From Amphirosellinia nigrospora (taxonomy: Eukaryota > Ascomycota > Sordariomycetes > Xylariales > Xylariaceae), in the NCBI GenBank assembly GCA_004123355.1, contig SCHM01000003.1, positions 2,747,058 to 2,811,057 on the forward strand: a stretch of 64,000 nt of DNA, written 5' to 3'. The number at the start of each line of letters is the position of its first letter. Position 1 is the stretch's first letter. The position numbers were made by a program, and so were the translations under genes. This document shows, one piece after another, positions 51,598 to 61,974 of this stretch. The notes under the pieces are model-generated. The model was not told the origin of the DNA. It saw only the letters and a program-made list of their open reading frames with translations, and did no database searches.

Positions 51598-52375
51598 TGT
51601 GGAATTTGAGGCCGTAACCCGACGCTCAAGAGTGGACTTGAACTGGGAGTATGCTTCTCTAGAACGAGAGCTTCAGAGTGACAATTTTCGACAAGAGTCA
51701 ATTGGTTGGGCAAGTGGGGACTAAGAGGACAAAAGTTGGAGTGACACCTAGCAGATTCTTTGCTAAAGGATTTTAGGTAGAATTTATAGTGCTTAAAGTA
51801 TTATTAAGTATATATATAGTTTTTTTTTGTATGTAAAAGTTTACGCGGGGCTAGGGTAATAGAGCTCTATGTACGTAGGTTTATTAAGGTTTATATATAT
51901 GTTTGTAGGTTTATAAAAGTTTGCATGTATCTTTGTAGGTATATGTTTGTGGCACCTGTGTGGCACCCAGGTAATGGGCGCCACAGTGAATGGTTGCCTG
52001 GCAAGCAAGTCTTTGTACAGCCCAGTGCCGTACTTAGGTACCTAATGTCAGGGTAGTGCTTGCACCGCCACAGGCACTGAGTGGACATGCAGTAGGCAAG
52101 CCACCCTCGTCCCAGTGCTGCGCTACCTACCTAAACTGAACTGTCATCCAATCGAAAGTTGAGTATGCCACACACCGTCCTATTCTTACAGTCGTACTCG
52201 CCAGGTGGATTGTGGTGTGGACGGGAAACCATGACTTAGGACTTAGAGCCTTAGGCAATCATTCTACTTGTATTCCGGCCGAATCCTTGATGTAGTAGCC
52301 AGCCTTCTTCAACGAATATCCCGACTTCGCTACCCCATTCCCCCCTGTCTATAGTCCGGTTACGCAGAGCACAAG
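51598..52375. promoter_or_regulatory. MRP51/NECAP divergent promoter region
   Basis: This is a divergent intergenic region holding the lone transposon end at about 51,718. A block rich in GGCACC/GGTGCC and TACCTA motifs lies at about 51,950-52,140. No gene is supported. Confidence 0.5.
51718..51850 (+). mobile_element. Lone end of the 8.4-kb element family
   Basis: The sequence from GGGACTAAGAGGACAAAAGT through GGATTTTAGGTAGAATTTAT to AGTGCTTAA matches the tips of both arms of the 39,051-47,444 element in order and spacing over about 110 bases. It then diverges. No partner end is visible downstream or upstream in the window. It is a truncated or non-autonomous fossil copy. It carries TG-to-TA and C-to-T type differences from the other tips. 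Confidence 0.8.
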
Positions 52376-53349
52376 ATGGAGTCGATTGACCCAGCCACGG
52401 GCCAGCCTTTGCCATCAGACGCCATTCAGCGTGTGTTATTCGTCGTCGGGACCGTCCATGTCTACAATATCCCACCCATGACGCCGGGGAGGGCCACGTC
52501 GCGGCCACGGTGAGTGCCTACTAAGTAGATTCTAGCCATCTGCACATGTATTGGGTTAGACTCTTCCAGTGTTGTCTGTTTGGTATTGGCCTTTCATATT
52601 CCTACAACATAAGGAAAGGAAAGGCCCACTGCGCTTCTCTGCTTCTCTGCTTCTCTGCCGCAGGAGACCACCGAAGAAGGCAGTAGTCACTGACTCACTA
52701 CGCACAGTGGACCGCCGAGGGAAACCAGCGGCAGATCTTTACTGCGCGGCTCCGAATACTCGAGACAGCCATCCCAGAGGCTTCTGGCGAGGAGAAAGTA
52801 AAGGCCGACATTGTGTTGGAAGACCAGCGCAATGGCCAGTTATTTGCCGCAGCCCCGTACACGGCCGCAGCAGTTGTTGAGTCCGCCTCTGATAGTTCGC
52901 GGTTCTTCGCCCTGCGCGTCCAGGATGACGCAGGCAGGAAAGCGACACTGGGCATCGGCTTTGAAGAGAGAAGTGACGCATTCGATTTTGGTGTGTCTTT
53001 ACAGGAAGCTCAGAAGACGCTCGATTGGGCGCAGGGTGGTCCACCAGGCAAAAAGCCTGCGGTGGAGAGAAAGGATAGCGTTGAGAAGCGCGACCTCAGC
53101 CTCAAAGAGGGAGAGACTATCACGGTCAACCTGCCTGCAAGGTTTGGCAGGCGCAAGCCCCAGACTGGAGAAGAAGTATCTAGCGCCAGTCTCTCGTCTT
53201 TCTCATTAAGCCCACCTCCGTCTGCGTCGTCTAAAGGAGGAGGCATACTTCCCCCGCCACCGCCACCACCATCGACAAGCTCAAGAGCGAAGCGACTATC
53301 CGCAGCGAATTTAGGCTTTGACGATGGAAAATTTGGCGAATTTGCCTAA
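52376..53349 (+). CDS. NECAP family adaptin-ear-binding coat-associated protein
   Basis: Exon 1 (52,376-52,509) encodes MESIDPATGQPLPSDAIQRV and the PH-like start VGTVHVYNIPPMTPG. A 198-base intron follows (52,510-52,707). Exon 2 resumes WTAEGNQRQIFTARLRILET, then LEDQRNGQLFAAAPYTA, SSRFFALRVQDDAGRKATLG and IGFEERSDAFDFGVSLQEAQ, all hallmark NECAP sequences. The tail is Pro-rich (PPPPPPPPST) and ends in a short acidic motif with FDDGKFGEFA, which resembles adaptor-ear-binding peptides. NECAP acts in clathrin-coated vesicle formation with AP-2/AP-1. One G is missing from a G run just before the donor (near 52,489); restoring it gives EGHVAAT, as in relatives. The length is about 258 aa, as in the family. 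Confidence 0.92.
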
Positions 53350-53933
53350 CACCATCTACGGTGGATCACAATTCTGGACTCGAACCTTGAGACTTGACAG
53401 ATCATTGAATGGTAAAAAGCCAGAGTTCATCACGATTCAGTCCATTTCGCGCACAGAAGGTTTCTCGTCACAGAGTCTTCCCAATGGCCCTTGTTCAACT
53501 CACCTTGTGGGAATGTACGATTGTCTATCATGACCACCGTAACTCATATCTATGTGAGGCCTAGCTGTTATCCGTAATTTCCTCCCCACTGCAATATTTG
53601 CAGTTAGTAATTGCCAACTTCAGCGTGATACATAAAGTGAGTAGCTCGGACGCGAAGGATGTTTGTTCTTGATACATGTTCATAGCCTTTTGTGAAATAG
53701 ACCCGGGCAAGAAAACCATAGTTCTGACATGAATTGCCTCAATTCGCTCACGAGAAACTCCACCGTCTCATATTCGACGGCACCTTGGTAGTGATAGCCA
53801 AGATTGCCAACTGCCGTCTCCCATATCGTCACTGGTCACTTCCTATCCATTTCCACCATATAGTCTTCTTGTCCTTGTCAGTGTACCGATTTAGCACGTA
53901 TGTTCTTAGTGTATTAGGTTACCAATTGAATGC
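53350..53933. other. Intergenic region between convergent genes
   Basis: Only short frames are present. A possible donor GTGAGC at the end of the minus-strand gene (about 53,936) leaves open a further 3' exon here, but I could not follow one. Confidence 0.45.
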
Positions 53934-54969
53934 TCACCTCTGCCAGCTTGGTCTGATGCTCGTCCCCATGCCACGGCCCCCATCCGCATGCTCGTTCGGT
54001 AATTCACAGTCTTGAGCTCCAGACGGAGGATGCTGGAAGTGGTTTTGATAGCGGCAGTCATGTCTTGACAATATCGAAGAGTCTCTGAAGTCTAAGTCCG
54101 ACAGGGACAGGGACAGCTCTTGGCTGTGCCTGGCGTCAACATCATCGTGACTACTGGGTTGATGCAGGTACATATGGGGGTGTGATAGCATATTTTGATC
54201 CGGATTTTGATGCCATGGCCATTGTTGGTATGGAGTGTAATTAGGTGGAAACCTATTGTAGCCGGGTCGGGAAGCATGCAGCATCTCCAACCGTTCCCGC
54301 TCAACTTGGCATAAACGTTCTCGGCATCGGGTCTCGACATGCAACTCGCCGAGGCGCATAAGGATGTCGCGCTCCCTGTCCACGGTGGCCTCGATCTCTT
54401 GACGAAGCCAGAGACGCTGGCGGTAAGCAGCCTGAAGCTTCTCCTGGTTCTTCTGGGTCTCCTCGGCTTCTTCTTTTCTCGCCTGATCGTTTATCTCGCT
54501 TACCGGGACCCCGTCGACTTTCACTTCCACCTTGGTGTTTACGCGATATCGGTCGTGTTGCTGGTATGCGTGCTGTTGACGATGCTGGACGTTTTGCCAA
54601 TGGTCAATATCCGCCTCGACGACAGATAATTCTCGAAATTTCTCTAGAGCCCAGCTATCCTGTGCTTGCAGCGCGTTGAGAAAACTCTGTCGTTCGGCGT
54701 GCAGTTCATCGAATGTTCGAGGACGCAGAGCGAGCCTGGGGGTTCAGGTAGACGAGGAGACCATGGGGCATGTTGAATGAGTCTCGATAGCCGTAGTTAT
54801 ATTCCGGTTTATAAGCACGAGGGCGATTTTGATGGTGATGCTTGGAACCCTTGCCACAATAGCGCCGTGGTCCTCGCCAGCGCCGCTTGGAGTTGTGATG
54901 ATTTTGATGTTCTCCCAGGTCAGGCGCAGTGGGCGTCATGTGATTGGTGTTATCACGATGACGATACAT
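53934..54969 (-). CDS. Predicted coiled-coil, His/Gln-rich protein, unknown function
   Basis: The first in-frame Met is at 54,969 (MYRHRDNTNHMTPTAPDLGE). A basic, His-rich N-terminus (KRRWRGPRRYCGKG) follows, with DSFNMPHGLLVYLN. A frame step at a C run near 54,739 leads to RTFDELHAERQSFLNALQAQ. A long charged helix then runs through VVEADIDHWQNVQ and VEVKVDGVPVSEINDQARKE, with a heptad-like stretch rich in Glu/Arg (LRQEIEATVDRERDILMRLG). The C-terminus is His/Pro/Gln-rich and disordered. The overall length is about 345 aa. I recognise no family. There is no signal peptide or membrane segment. Start and end are uncertain; a donor-like GTGAGC follows the last codons. Confidence 0.6.
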
Positions 54970-55700
54970 CTTTGGAGAACTCGCGTACTCCTCGAACTTT
55001 CTCCGGCTTCATGGTATTATAACCTCAGTCGGTTCCTTTCTTGTTTATGACTATCGACAACTATATAGTAAAAGTTGTGACGCTTCTAGGCCTCCAATGA
55101 AACTTCTGAGTGAGTACCTGTAAGACAAGGATGCACAGGTATCTTTGAACAAAATTTGCTAGACAAGGAACACTCTTAGTCGGCTATGGTGTTCTTGCTC
55201 GGAAATCTAGCAGGAGCTGGTCGTTCGTAGATGGGGGTTTGAGGCCGTCAGGTTTAGTTTTCATGACCTGTCTTTGTTTCTATTGGGCGGTTGAAGTTGA
55301 TAGAAGAATGCTATAGGCGAAGACATAAACCTTTATTGGATTGTTGGGAAGTCCTAATCTTAGACAACGATTTATCTTACGTCTCACTATCTATATAGTA
55401 GTTGCCTACATCACTGCAGTTAGTAGTGTGGTCAATTTCATGCACTTTAGTCGCTTTATCTCATGTGGGCACGAAGTTTCAGGTACAGAATATGGCCTGA
55501 CAAATTTCACAAGGGGTGGGAGTCTCTGTTCACAAGAGGCTTCACAATATGAAATCTTGCAACCGATGGGCTATCTTCATACAATATACAGAAGGAATTG
55601 AAATTGAAGGTATCTAGAGCAGTTTATTAAGGCACACAGTGGTGCTACTAAAATATCCTATGTAATAATGACTTCGCTGCTCATGTCCGCTATAATTATG
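54970..55700. other. Intergenic region, no gene seen
   Basis: The sequence is moderately AT-rich. Frames are short and unconvincing on both strands. Confidence 0.5.
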
Positions 55701-56418
55701 CTAAGCAGCGCAAATGGGACAAGGGAGCCGTTTCCTATCCTGTTGGTGTGTCCATGTTTTTGATTTCAATACTAGGGGAGGCAAATGTAGAGGCTCGGCG
55801 GTTTCCTCCCTCTCTAACATGGCGATCTGCCCTCGAACTTCGTAATAGAATGACGCTTTCACATCTTCCAACAATTGGTTTAAAATTAACCCATCTCGGG
55901 TAGGGTCCGCGAGGCCTAATTCGCCAATACTGGGGCTATCGTCGGATGGGGTTGTATTATCGGTGACCAAGAACACCTCATCGACTTCTGGGAAGCTCTG
56001 AATGAGAACATATTTGTTGTAGGTCTCCCAAGGTCGTTTGATGGAAGGGGGACGTAATCAATCGCAAGATGGACAATGTAATCAGCATCCCCAATCAACT
56101 CGGCAAATGACCTCGCGAAGTCGTCATAACCCATAAACGGCGGCCGTGGTATGTATAACGTGTCCAGCTCGCGGTTGAAGTATATTCTCGGCTCATGAGT
56201 GCCGGTGCCAAATGACCTTCTATATATCCGCAAAGCTTCGTAGCGAGACTCGTGACATGCGTGTAGGACGGCAGGGACTGGTGCCGTCGTGCTACAGCGA
56301 TCGTTTTCATGGTCATAGGACAACTCGACAACTCGTCGATGGCATGACAGCCGCCAGATCTGAAGTCTTAGCTCGGGGGTAGCAAACTGAATATTGTAAA
56401 TAGAGTAAGAGACGGCAT
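55701..56418 (-). CDS. 2EXR domain protein
   Basis: The start at 56,418 gives MPSLTLFTIFSLLPP. After one missing C in a five-C run (near 56,378) the sequence continues ELRLQIWRLSCHRRVVELSY, the F-x-LPPELR-IW signature of the fungal 2EXR domain. Next come VPAVLHACHESRYEALRIYR and RIYFNRELDTLYIPRP, also domain hallmarks. A second missing C near 56,050 leads to PSIKRPWETYNKYVLIQSFP and EVDEVFLVTDNTTPSDDSPS. The protein ends in a helix and KRLPCPICAA. The length is about 240 aa. 2EXR proteins form a large expanded family in Pezizomycotina with no known biochemical role. It has no introns. Confidence 0.85.
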
Positions 56419-57706
56419 GATTCAGGAAAGAAGAGTATGGGCGATGAAAGGGGTCAGCGTTGCGTTGAAAGTAGCATCGTCAGCCTAGACGATTAGGATA
56501 GATATATAAGAAGAAAGCAAGATTGCACAAATAATAATTGATCAGCTATAAACCATCTCCCTTGCCGGAAGAAAAAAAAATGACAGGTCTTGGGTTAGTA
56601 GAAGTAGAGTCCTAGGGTTGCAACGATTGCTTGCCACATTGGCAAATGCTGTGCAGGGCATCCCTTATTAGGATGTCAAGCAAACTTAGACTCGCTCCAT
56701 TGGGCTAGGCAGAAGGGGCAGCCGGGATGTCCATGATTCGCGGATGAGGGCATAGAATATGGGTAAAACCGCGGCGTAAATAGGGACGGGCGATTTCTGA
56801 GACGGGACTCATGGCGAGCTACCACTGCTAAAGGGGTTGGGTTGGAGAGGCCGTTGGGCTCGAGGCTAATATGATACAGTCATGCAAGAATTACGACAGA
56901 AACACTTGCCGATCCACACGCAGCATAGACTACAGCATCTACTTGTAGTGTGCAGCCCTGTTTGCGGTTCTCGTCGTGTACATACTAAGGCGTGCGTGTA
57001 GTAAGAACGATGTAGGCAGGTAGTTGTTGACAAGGATAAGCTTACCCGTACAAGTACGTTGCAAGATACGCTGCAAAATAAGCTGCTCCGGTCTGGAATT
57101 TGGATCAAGGTGTGGAAATGGTCCAGTAAAGAATCGGCAGCATTTTCGCTTTGCAGTCAAGATCATACGACTTTTTTGGAGCCGGGACTTGTTACCAATA
57201 ATAACTTAAGCTGGGGATGATTTGCGAGCCCGAACAATTCCGCAAGGTAGTTAGCAGTCGCCAGGAACGAAAAAAAAAATTCAGGCCAGCTCGTGATTCC
57301 TGGCCTGGCCCCTGCTGGTCCGGATTTGGCCTAGAGCTCCCGTGTTTCCATGCTTAAAGGGAAGGCGAGCGAAAAGACGGGAATGAGTCGCAATTACATA
57401 GTACATGTAAAATATCTTAGGTACCTAGGTAGGTAGTAGGTATAGGCTAGGTCCACACAAGCCTGCTCGCAGCTGGCACTTGGTTGGCAAGGACCCAAAA
57501 GAAATTCGCCCAGCCCAGCCTGCAGTCTTCAGTCTTGGCCATCGTGCTGTATTGAAGCGTGCGGCATCACCAAACCCTTGTTTGAGCAAAGTACACCTCC
57601 TCTGTCATTTGAGATAGAATCAAACATATGATTCACTCCCTCATCATTTCAACCCCACGGTCCTTGTAGTTTATCACTTCCCTCATGTTAATGCTGTGAA
57701 GCTGTC
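56419..57706. promoter_or_regulatory. Divergent upstream region, 2EXR gene and TGT gene
   Basis: This 1.3-kb region separates divergent start codons. It contains a TAGGTACCTAGGTAGGTAGT cluster at about 57,419 that is partly palindromic, and short A runs (56,572; 57,270). No gene is seen. Confidence 0.5.
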
Positions 57707-59082
57707 ATGTTCAGGAGGCTGAGCACTATAGCGTCTGCCTCGTCTGCGGCTCTTACTTTTGATCTTGTTGCTCGCTGTTCTGTAAGTAGCTATCTAGGTA
57801 TAATACGACAATACTTTTTTCGGTGATACTAATTAGTCATCCTAGACGACTAGGGCTCGTGCTTCTGTTTTGACTCTTCCACATGGCCCTGTCCAGTTGC
57901 CTATATTCATGCCCGTTGCAACCCAAGCATCGCTGAAGGGTCTGACTCCGGAGCAACTAGAAGAGACCGGATGCCGTCTCTGTCTTAACAATACCTACCA
58001 TCTCGGACTTAAGCCTGGTCAGGAAATACTCGCCGCCATTGGTGGTGCTCACAAATTCCAGGGGTGGAACCATAACCTTCTAACAGACAGCGGAGGGTGA
58101 GTTACCCCTGTTGGCTCAATAGCCACCCTTCGAGCACCCTCAATAGTTTCTAACCGTTTGGTCTAGTTTTCAGATGGTCAGTCTCCTCACTCTTGCCAAC
58201 ATTACAGAGGAGGGTGTTAAGTTTCTCAGCCCGCATGATGGCACACCCATGCTTCTCACGCCAGAGCATTCTATTTCTTTGCAAAACACAATTGGTAGTG
58301 ACATTATAATGCAACTTGACGATGTGCTAGTCACCACCTCTCCAGACCATAAACGTATGCGGGAAGCCATGGAACGAAGTGTCCGATGGCTTGACCGATG
58401 CATCGCTGCGCATAAGAATCCAAACACGCAAAATCTCTTCTGCATCATTCAGGGTGGCCTAGACACCGAGATGCGGAAGCAGTGCTGCGAAGAGATGGTC
58501 GCCAGGGATACGCCGGGAATAGCGATCGGTGGTCTTAGCGGCGGAGAAGCGAAGCCTGATTTCTGCCGTGTTGTCAAGACGTGCACTGAACTTCTCCCCG
58601 AGTTGAAACCTCGGTATGTCATGGGTATTGGCTATCCTGAAGATTTGGTCGTGAGTGTCGCATTGGGTGCCGACATGTTCGACTGTGTCTGGCCTACTCG
58701 AACTGCCCGGTTTGGCAGCGCTATCACGAGGCACGGGGTCATCAAGATAAAAAATTCAGAATATGCAAGCGATTTTGGCCCGATAGAAGAAGGCTGTGGC
58801 TGCGCTTGTTGTAAGAAAGGCGGGCTCGGCATCACTCGAGCGTTCGTCCATCACAATGTAGCTAAGGAGACAGTTGCGGCACATCTCCTTACCATACATA
58901 ACGTATGGTACCAACTCAACCTTATGAAAGAGGCCCGTGATGCCATCATTGCAGACGAGTTTCCCGCATTCCTGCACCAGTTCTTTTCCAACATATACCC
59001 CGATAAATCTGATTATCCCGAGTGGGCTGTAGATGCTCTCCGTGGAGTCGGCGTAGATTTGCTGTCAGATAACAATATATGA
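57707..59082 (+). CDS. Queuine tRNA-ribosyltransferase catalytic subunit (TGT/QTRT1)
   Basis: The enzyme exchanges guanine 34 of Asp, Asn, His and Tyr tRNAs for queuine. The exons are 57,707-57,781, 57,846-58,096 and 58,167-59,082, with introns of 64 and 70 bases and matching phases; the total is exactly 414 codons including the stop. No indels are needed. Key residues are visible: Asp106 in DSGGFQM, GGLSGGE (from 230), [13 protein letters not shown], the nucleophile Asp281 in [13 protein letters not shown], and a zinc site made by the Cys cluster CGCACC (319-324) with His353 in TIHN. Three extra residues between the Cys cluster and the HH motif are unusual. The N-terminus [20 protein letters not shown] is Ser/Ala/Arg-rich and could be a weak mitochondrial signal, fitting QTRT1/QTRT2 association with mitochondria. 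Fungi must salvage queuine from outside, and many yeasts lack this gene. Confidence 0.96.
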
Positions 59083-60829
59083 GTTTCAATCTCCAAGATG
59101 ACCATGGTTGAATAGCAATCGTTATTTTTATATAGACCACGGAGTGTTTTATATATCTAACATATCGCACGAAATTGTTGGAACCCCTTTCGCGCAGTCA
59201 GCCCTCAAGGTTTATCTCAGGCGCAGTGCTAATAGAGATGCACTCTGAAGACAGTCAGATTCGCGAGGGCTTAGTACACCGTCTTGCGCTAATGATGTTG
59301 TAATAAGGTAGGTGTAAATTCTCCTGGTCAGATAAGCCATCGTGAAAGATGATTTTCTACGTTAAGATCTTTTAGGAGACGACTATCGGTTGTTAACTAG
59401 TTATATTGATGGAAATTTTGCTTCAGTGCGTATCACGAGCGCCGAGAGGATAATGCTGAGAGATTGACTTACTAGCATAGTCTGTTTTTAGCATCCTGCT
59501 AGCCAGTCGCTTTCCATATCATCCACCTTCTGCTAAAAATGATCTCTTTTCTTCGCTATAGGTTCGACGTATTCCAGTCGCTAGGAATTCTCACATAGAA
59601 TTTATGACGCCCTCCACGACTAGTTATAGCGAGCTTATATGGTACGTCCTCTTATCCAGTAAATCCATGAATCTTTACATAATGTCGTTCAGCTTCTCGC
59701 ATTACCACGAGTTCTTTTACGGTAGGCACAGGCGATTCATGTAACTCCTTCGTTGCTGAGACACTTGCATACTGGGATCACTGCATCAATCAGACATTGA
59801 GTAAATCGTAGGAAATTCCGTGACACCGATATCATATAGTAGTCATTAGGATAGCTGATTGCAGCTAGAGCTACCTTTTACATCAACATATAAGAACTCG
59901 GAGGACCAGACCAAACGTGGTTATCACCACGAGCCCGTATATATATGGAGGGCACCGAGGAAATGAACCAACAGGTTCGACGCACAAGGAACTTTGTTGT
60001 TTCTTGTGTGTCTATCTGCTATTGCCACATTAAGTCAGCGTTGTCATTCCTATAACACCTCAGATAATAAAGGCAGATTCGTGAGAGTCACGCAGCTGAC
60101 GAAGCTAACTAACAAGATGGCATCATCTAGAATTAGCTGTGTTTGTGTATATAGACAGCTAGCTCATAACGTATTCAACAAGAACTCTCTGCTGACCCTA
60201 AAGTATAGCCGCGCGATAACCAATGAGATCATCTCATACACTATTTGGCTGCTAATTCAAGGCTACCCGATAGAGCTACTTCTTTCACGAACTCTTGTTT
60301 AAAGTTATATACTTCAATGGTAACTTTATTATTCAAGACCGCATTTATTTTCATAATTCAAGTATCACTATTTACGGTACGGAAATACCAACTTTTACTG
60401 TTTTTTATTCATTATTAGCTAGTCGGCTATCAATTTCTGTAAGTATTCTAGCTTAAAACAGAAGGATGCTAATAGACGGTACTATCTGCGAGGGATCTCA
60501 ACCATGACAACGAAACAGTAGACAGGAGTATAGCGTGATTGAGTTGAAGCTTTATGCAACCCATTAGTACACTGCCTTGAGCAGATAACTATGAGAAGTG
60601 CCTTTTTGCATTGATGTGTACCCATTATATCATTTTAAACAACGCACAGTTTGAACTTAATATAATTTCCTGGCGGGAAACAGACCGATACGAAATTCTT
60701 AAGCAACTAAACATACCTAAACAATATTTAAACATACAACTTATTGAACCAAAAACACCTCAATGACTTCGAGCAATGGTTCCCCCCTGACAGTTAACAG
60801 TGATTTAACCTTCCGTCCATGTCGATTAC
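59083..60829. other. Long intergenic stretch, no gene seen
   Basis: About 1.7 kb with only short frames. TAG/CTA/TTA triplets are frequent in the middle (59,300-60,700), similar to 32,450-33,900, so an old weakly RIP-mutated relic is possible. A TATA-like run (GTATATATATGG near 59,937) is present, but no downstream coding sequence that I can support. Confidence 0.45.
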
Positions 60830-61276
60830 CTACACCCTGGGCGAGGAAGGTGGGGCTGGGCTTCGGGCTGGGCTTGGGGCGTTTGATTTAGCCAGTTCCA
60901 CCAACTCGAATAGAACACATACGAATACGCCAATCCAGCACATCACGATAAAAGCGATAGTAAACTTAGTGAAGTAGAACAGACCGAAGATGGTAAGAGC
61001 GGGCTCGAAAGTGGTACCGAAGGCTTCGGTAATAAAGTTTACCGCCGACTGGGTTACGTATCTTTTAGCCAATAACAGAAGGGTAAAAATAGTCCAAAGA
61101 AGGCAGATTCTGACCGAATATGCGAAAATTAATTGGAGCCAAACGGACATGGGAACATGATTATAAGCCGAGTAAAACGCAAACAGAGGAATGCTGCTCA
61201 TGATTTTGGTCGCCAAACGTTGAGAGGTAAGAAAACGAAGTTGGTCTCGGACGGCCGTGGAAGATGAGTTATCCAT
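60830..61276 (-). CDS. Small multi-helix membrane protein, 148 aa, unknown
   Basis: A single uninterrupted frame starts MDNSSSTAVRDQLRFLTSQR. One strong hydrophobic segment lies at about residues 45-70 (VWLQLIFAYSVRICLLWTIF) and a long one at about 92-126 (LTIFGLFYFTKFTIAFIVMC) that could form one long or two short helices. The C-terminal tail is Pro/Ser/Ala-rich (APSPARSPAPPSSPRV). There is no signal peptide, since the N-terminus is hydrophilic. I recognise no family. The region immediately upstream of the start is a 13-bp minisatellite, so the 5' UTR would consist largely of repeats. It could be a genuine orphan gene or a chance frame; its length, clear helix pattern and intactness favour the former. 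Confidence 0.5.
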   Translation of the reverse strand: MDNSSSTAVRDQLRFLTSQRLATKIMSSIPLFAFYSAYNHVPMSVWLQLIFAYSVRICLLWTIFTLLLLAKRYVTQSAVNFITEAFGTTFEPALTIFGLFYFTKFTIAFIVMCWIGVFVCVLFELVELAKSNAPSPARSPAPPSSPRV

Positions 61277-61974
61277 GCTGATACTGATGGCTGATATTGA
61301 TTGTTGATACTGGTTGCTGATACTGGTTGCTGATACTGGTTGCTGATACTGGTTGCTGATACTGGTTGTTGATACTGGTAGTCGAATGTTGGTGATATTT
61401 GACTAGAGACTAGGTATGAACGGGATGTATTTATACTATTTACCTAAATTAACAAATTCCAGTGTGCATCTACTGCCTTGTTCGAGCTAGTGATCTTTGC
61501 CCCTTTCATGGGCTGATTATAAAAGCCATTGTTTTCTTTATTTTTTCTTTGAAGGATCATACTGAAAAAGAGCATATTGTCAAAAGGAAACTTTATCCTA
61601 GATATCACAAGTCTATGGAAGCAATAAAGAGTGACGTTTTAGTATTGGATCGTGGGGAAGCGGGATGCCAAGTGTGAAGGTACCCCTCTGTTATAACTCT
61701 CTACCCCACATACATCCGGATCCTTGATGCCAATCATCATATCCAATACCTATAATCAGACCATTCATTGTTTCGCAGGCGTCACATTGAACCCCAGTCT
61801 TGTATTAGACACCTCGATCTTCCTTAGCACTTCTAAGGTTCTCAAACAACTCATCATCAATCAACACGTCGAACGTAATCGATTTGCCTGCGAGACGAAG
61901 AAAGTCTGCCCCCTAAACGCATCTTGCCTCCTAGTGCAAGTGCCTCAACTCAGAGACAACTACTTGTAGGTCCT
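61277..61974. promoter_or_regulatory. Divergent upstream region, membrane protein and coiled-coil protein
   Basis: It begins with the minisatellite 61,301-61,378. Beyond it only short frames occur. The sequence from about 61,680 carries CT-rich and CACC elements that could be the promoter of the gene at 61,975. Confidence 0.45.
61301..61378 (+). repeat. 13-bp minisatellite, six units
   Basis: Six tandem copies of TTGYTGATACTGG lie here, with degenerate units continuing left to 61,277, just upstream of the start codon of the 148-residue membrane protein. Y varies between T and C. In the minus orientation the unit reads CCAGTATCARCAA. Confidence 0.92.

Noticed and set aside
59994-60302. A 102-codon plus-strand frame starting with a hydrophobic segment
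   Set aside because: The N-terminus resembles a signal peptide by chance, but the rest is unstructured, and the surrounding region is stop-rich relic-like DNA.
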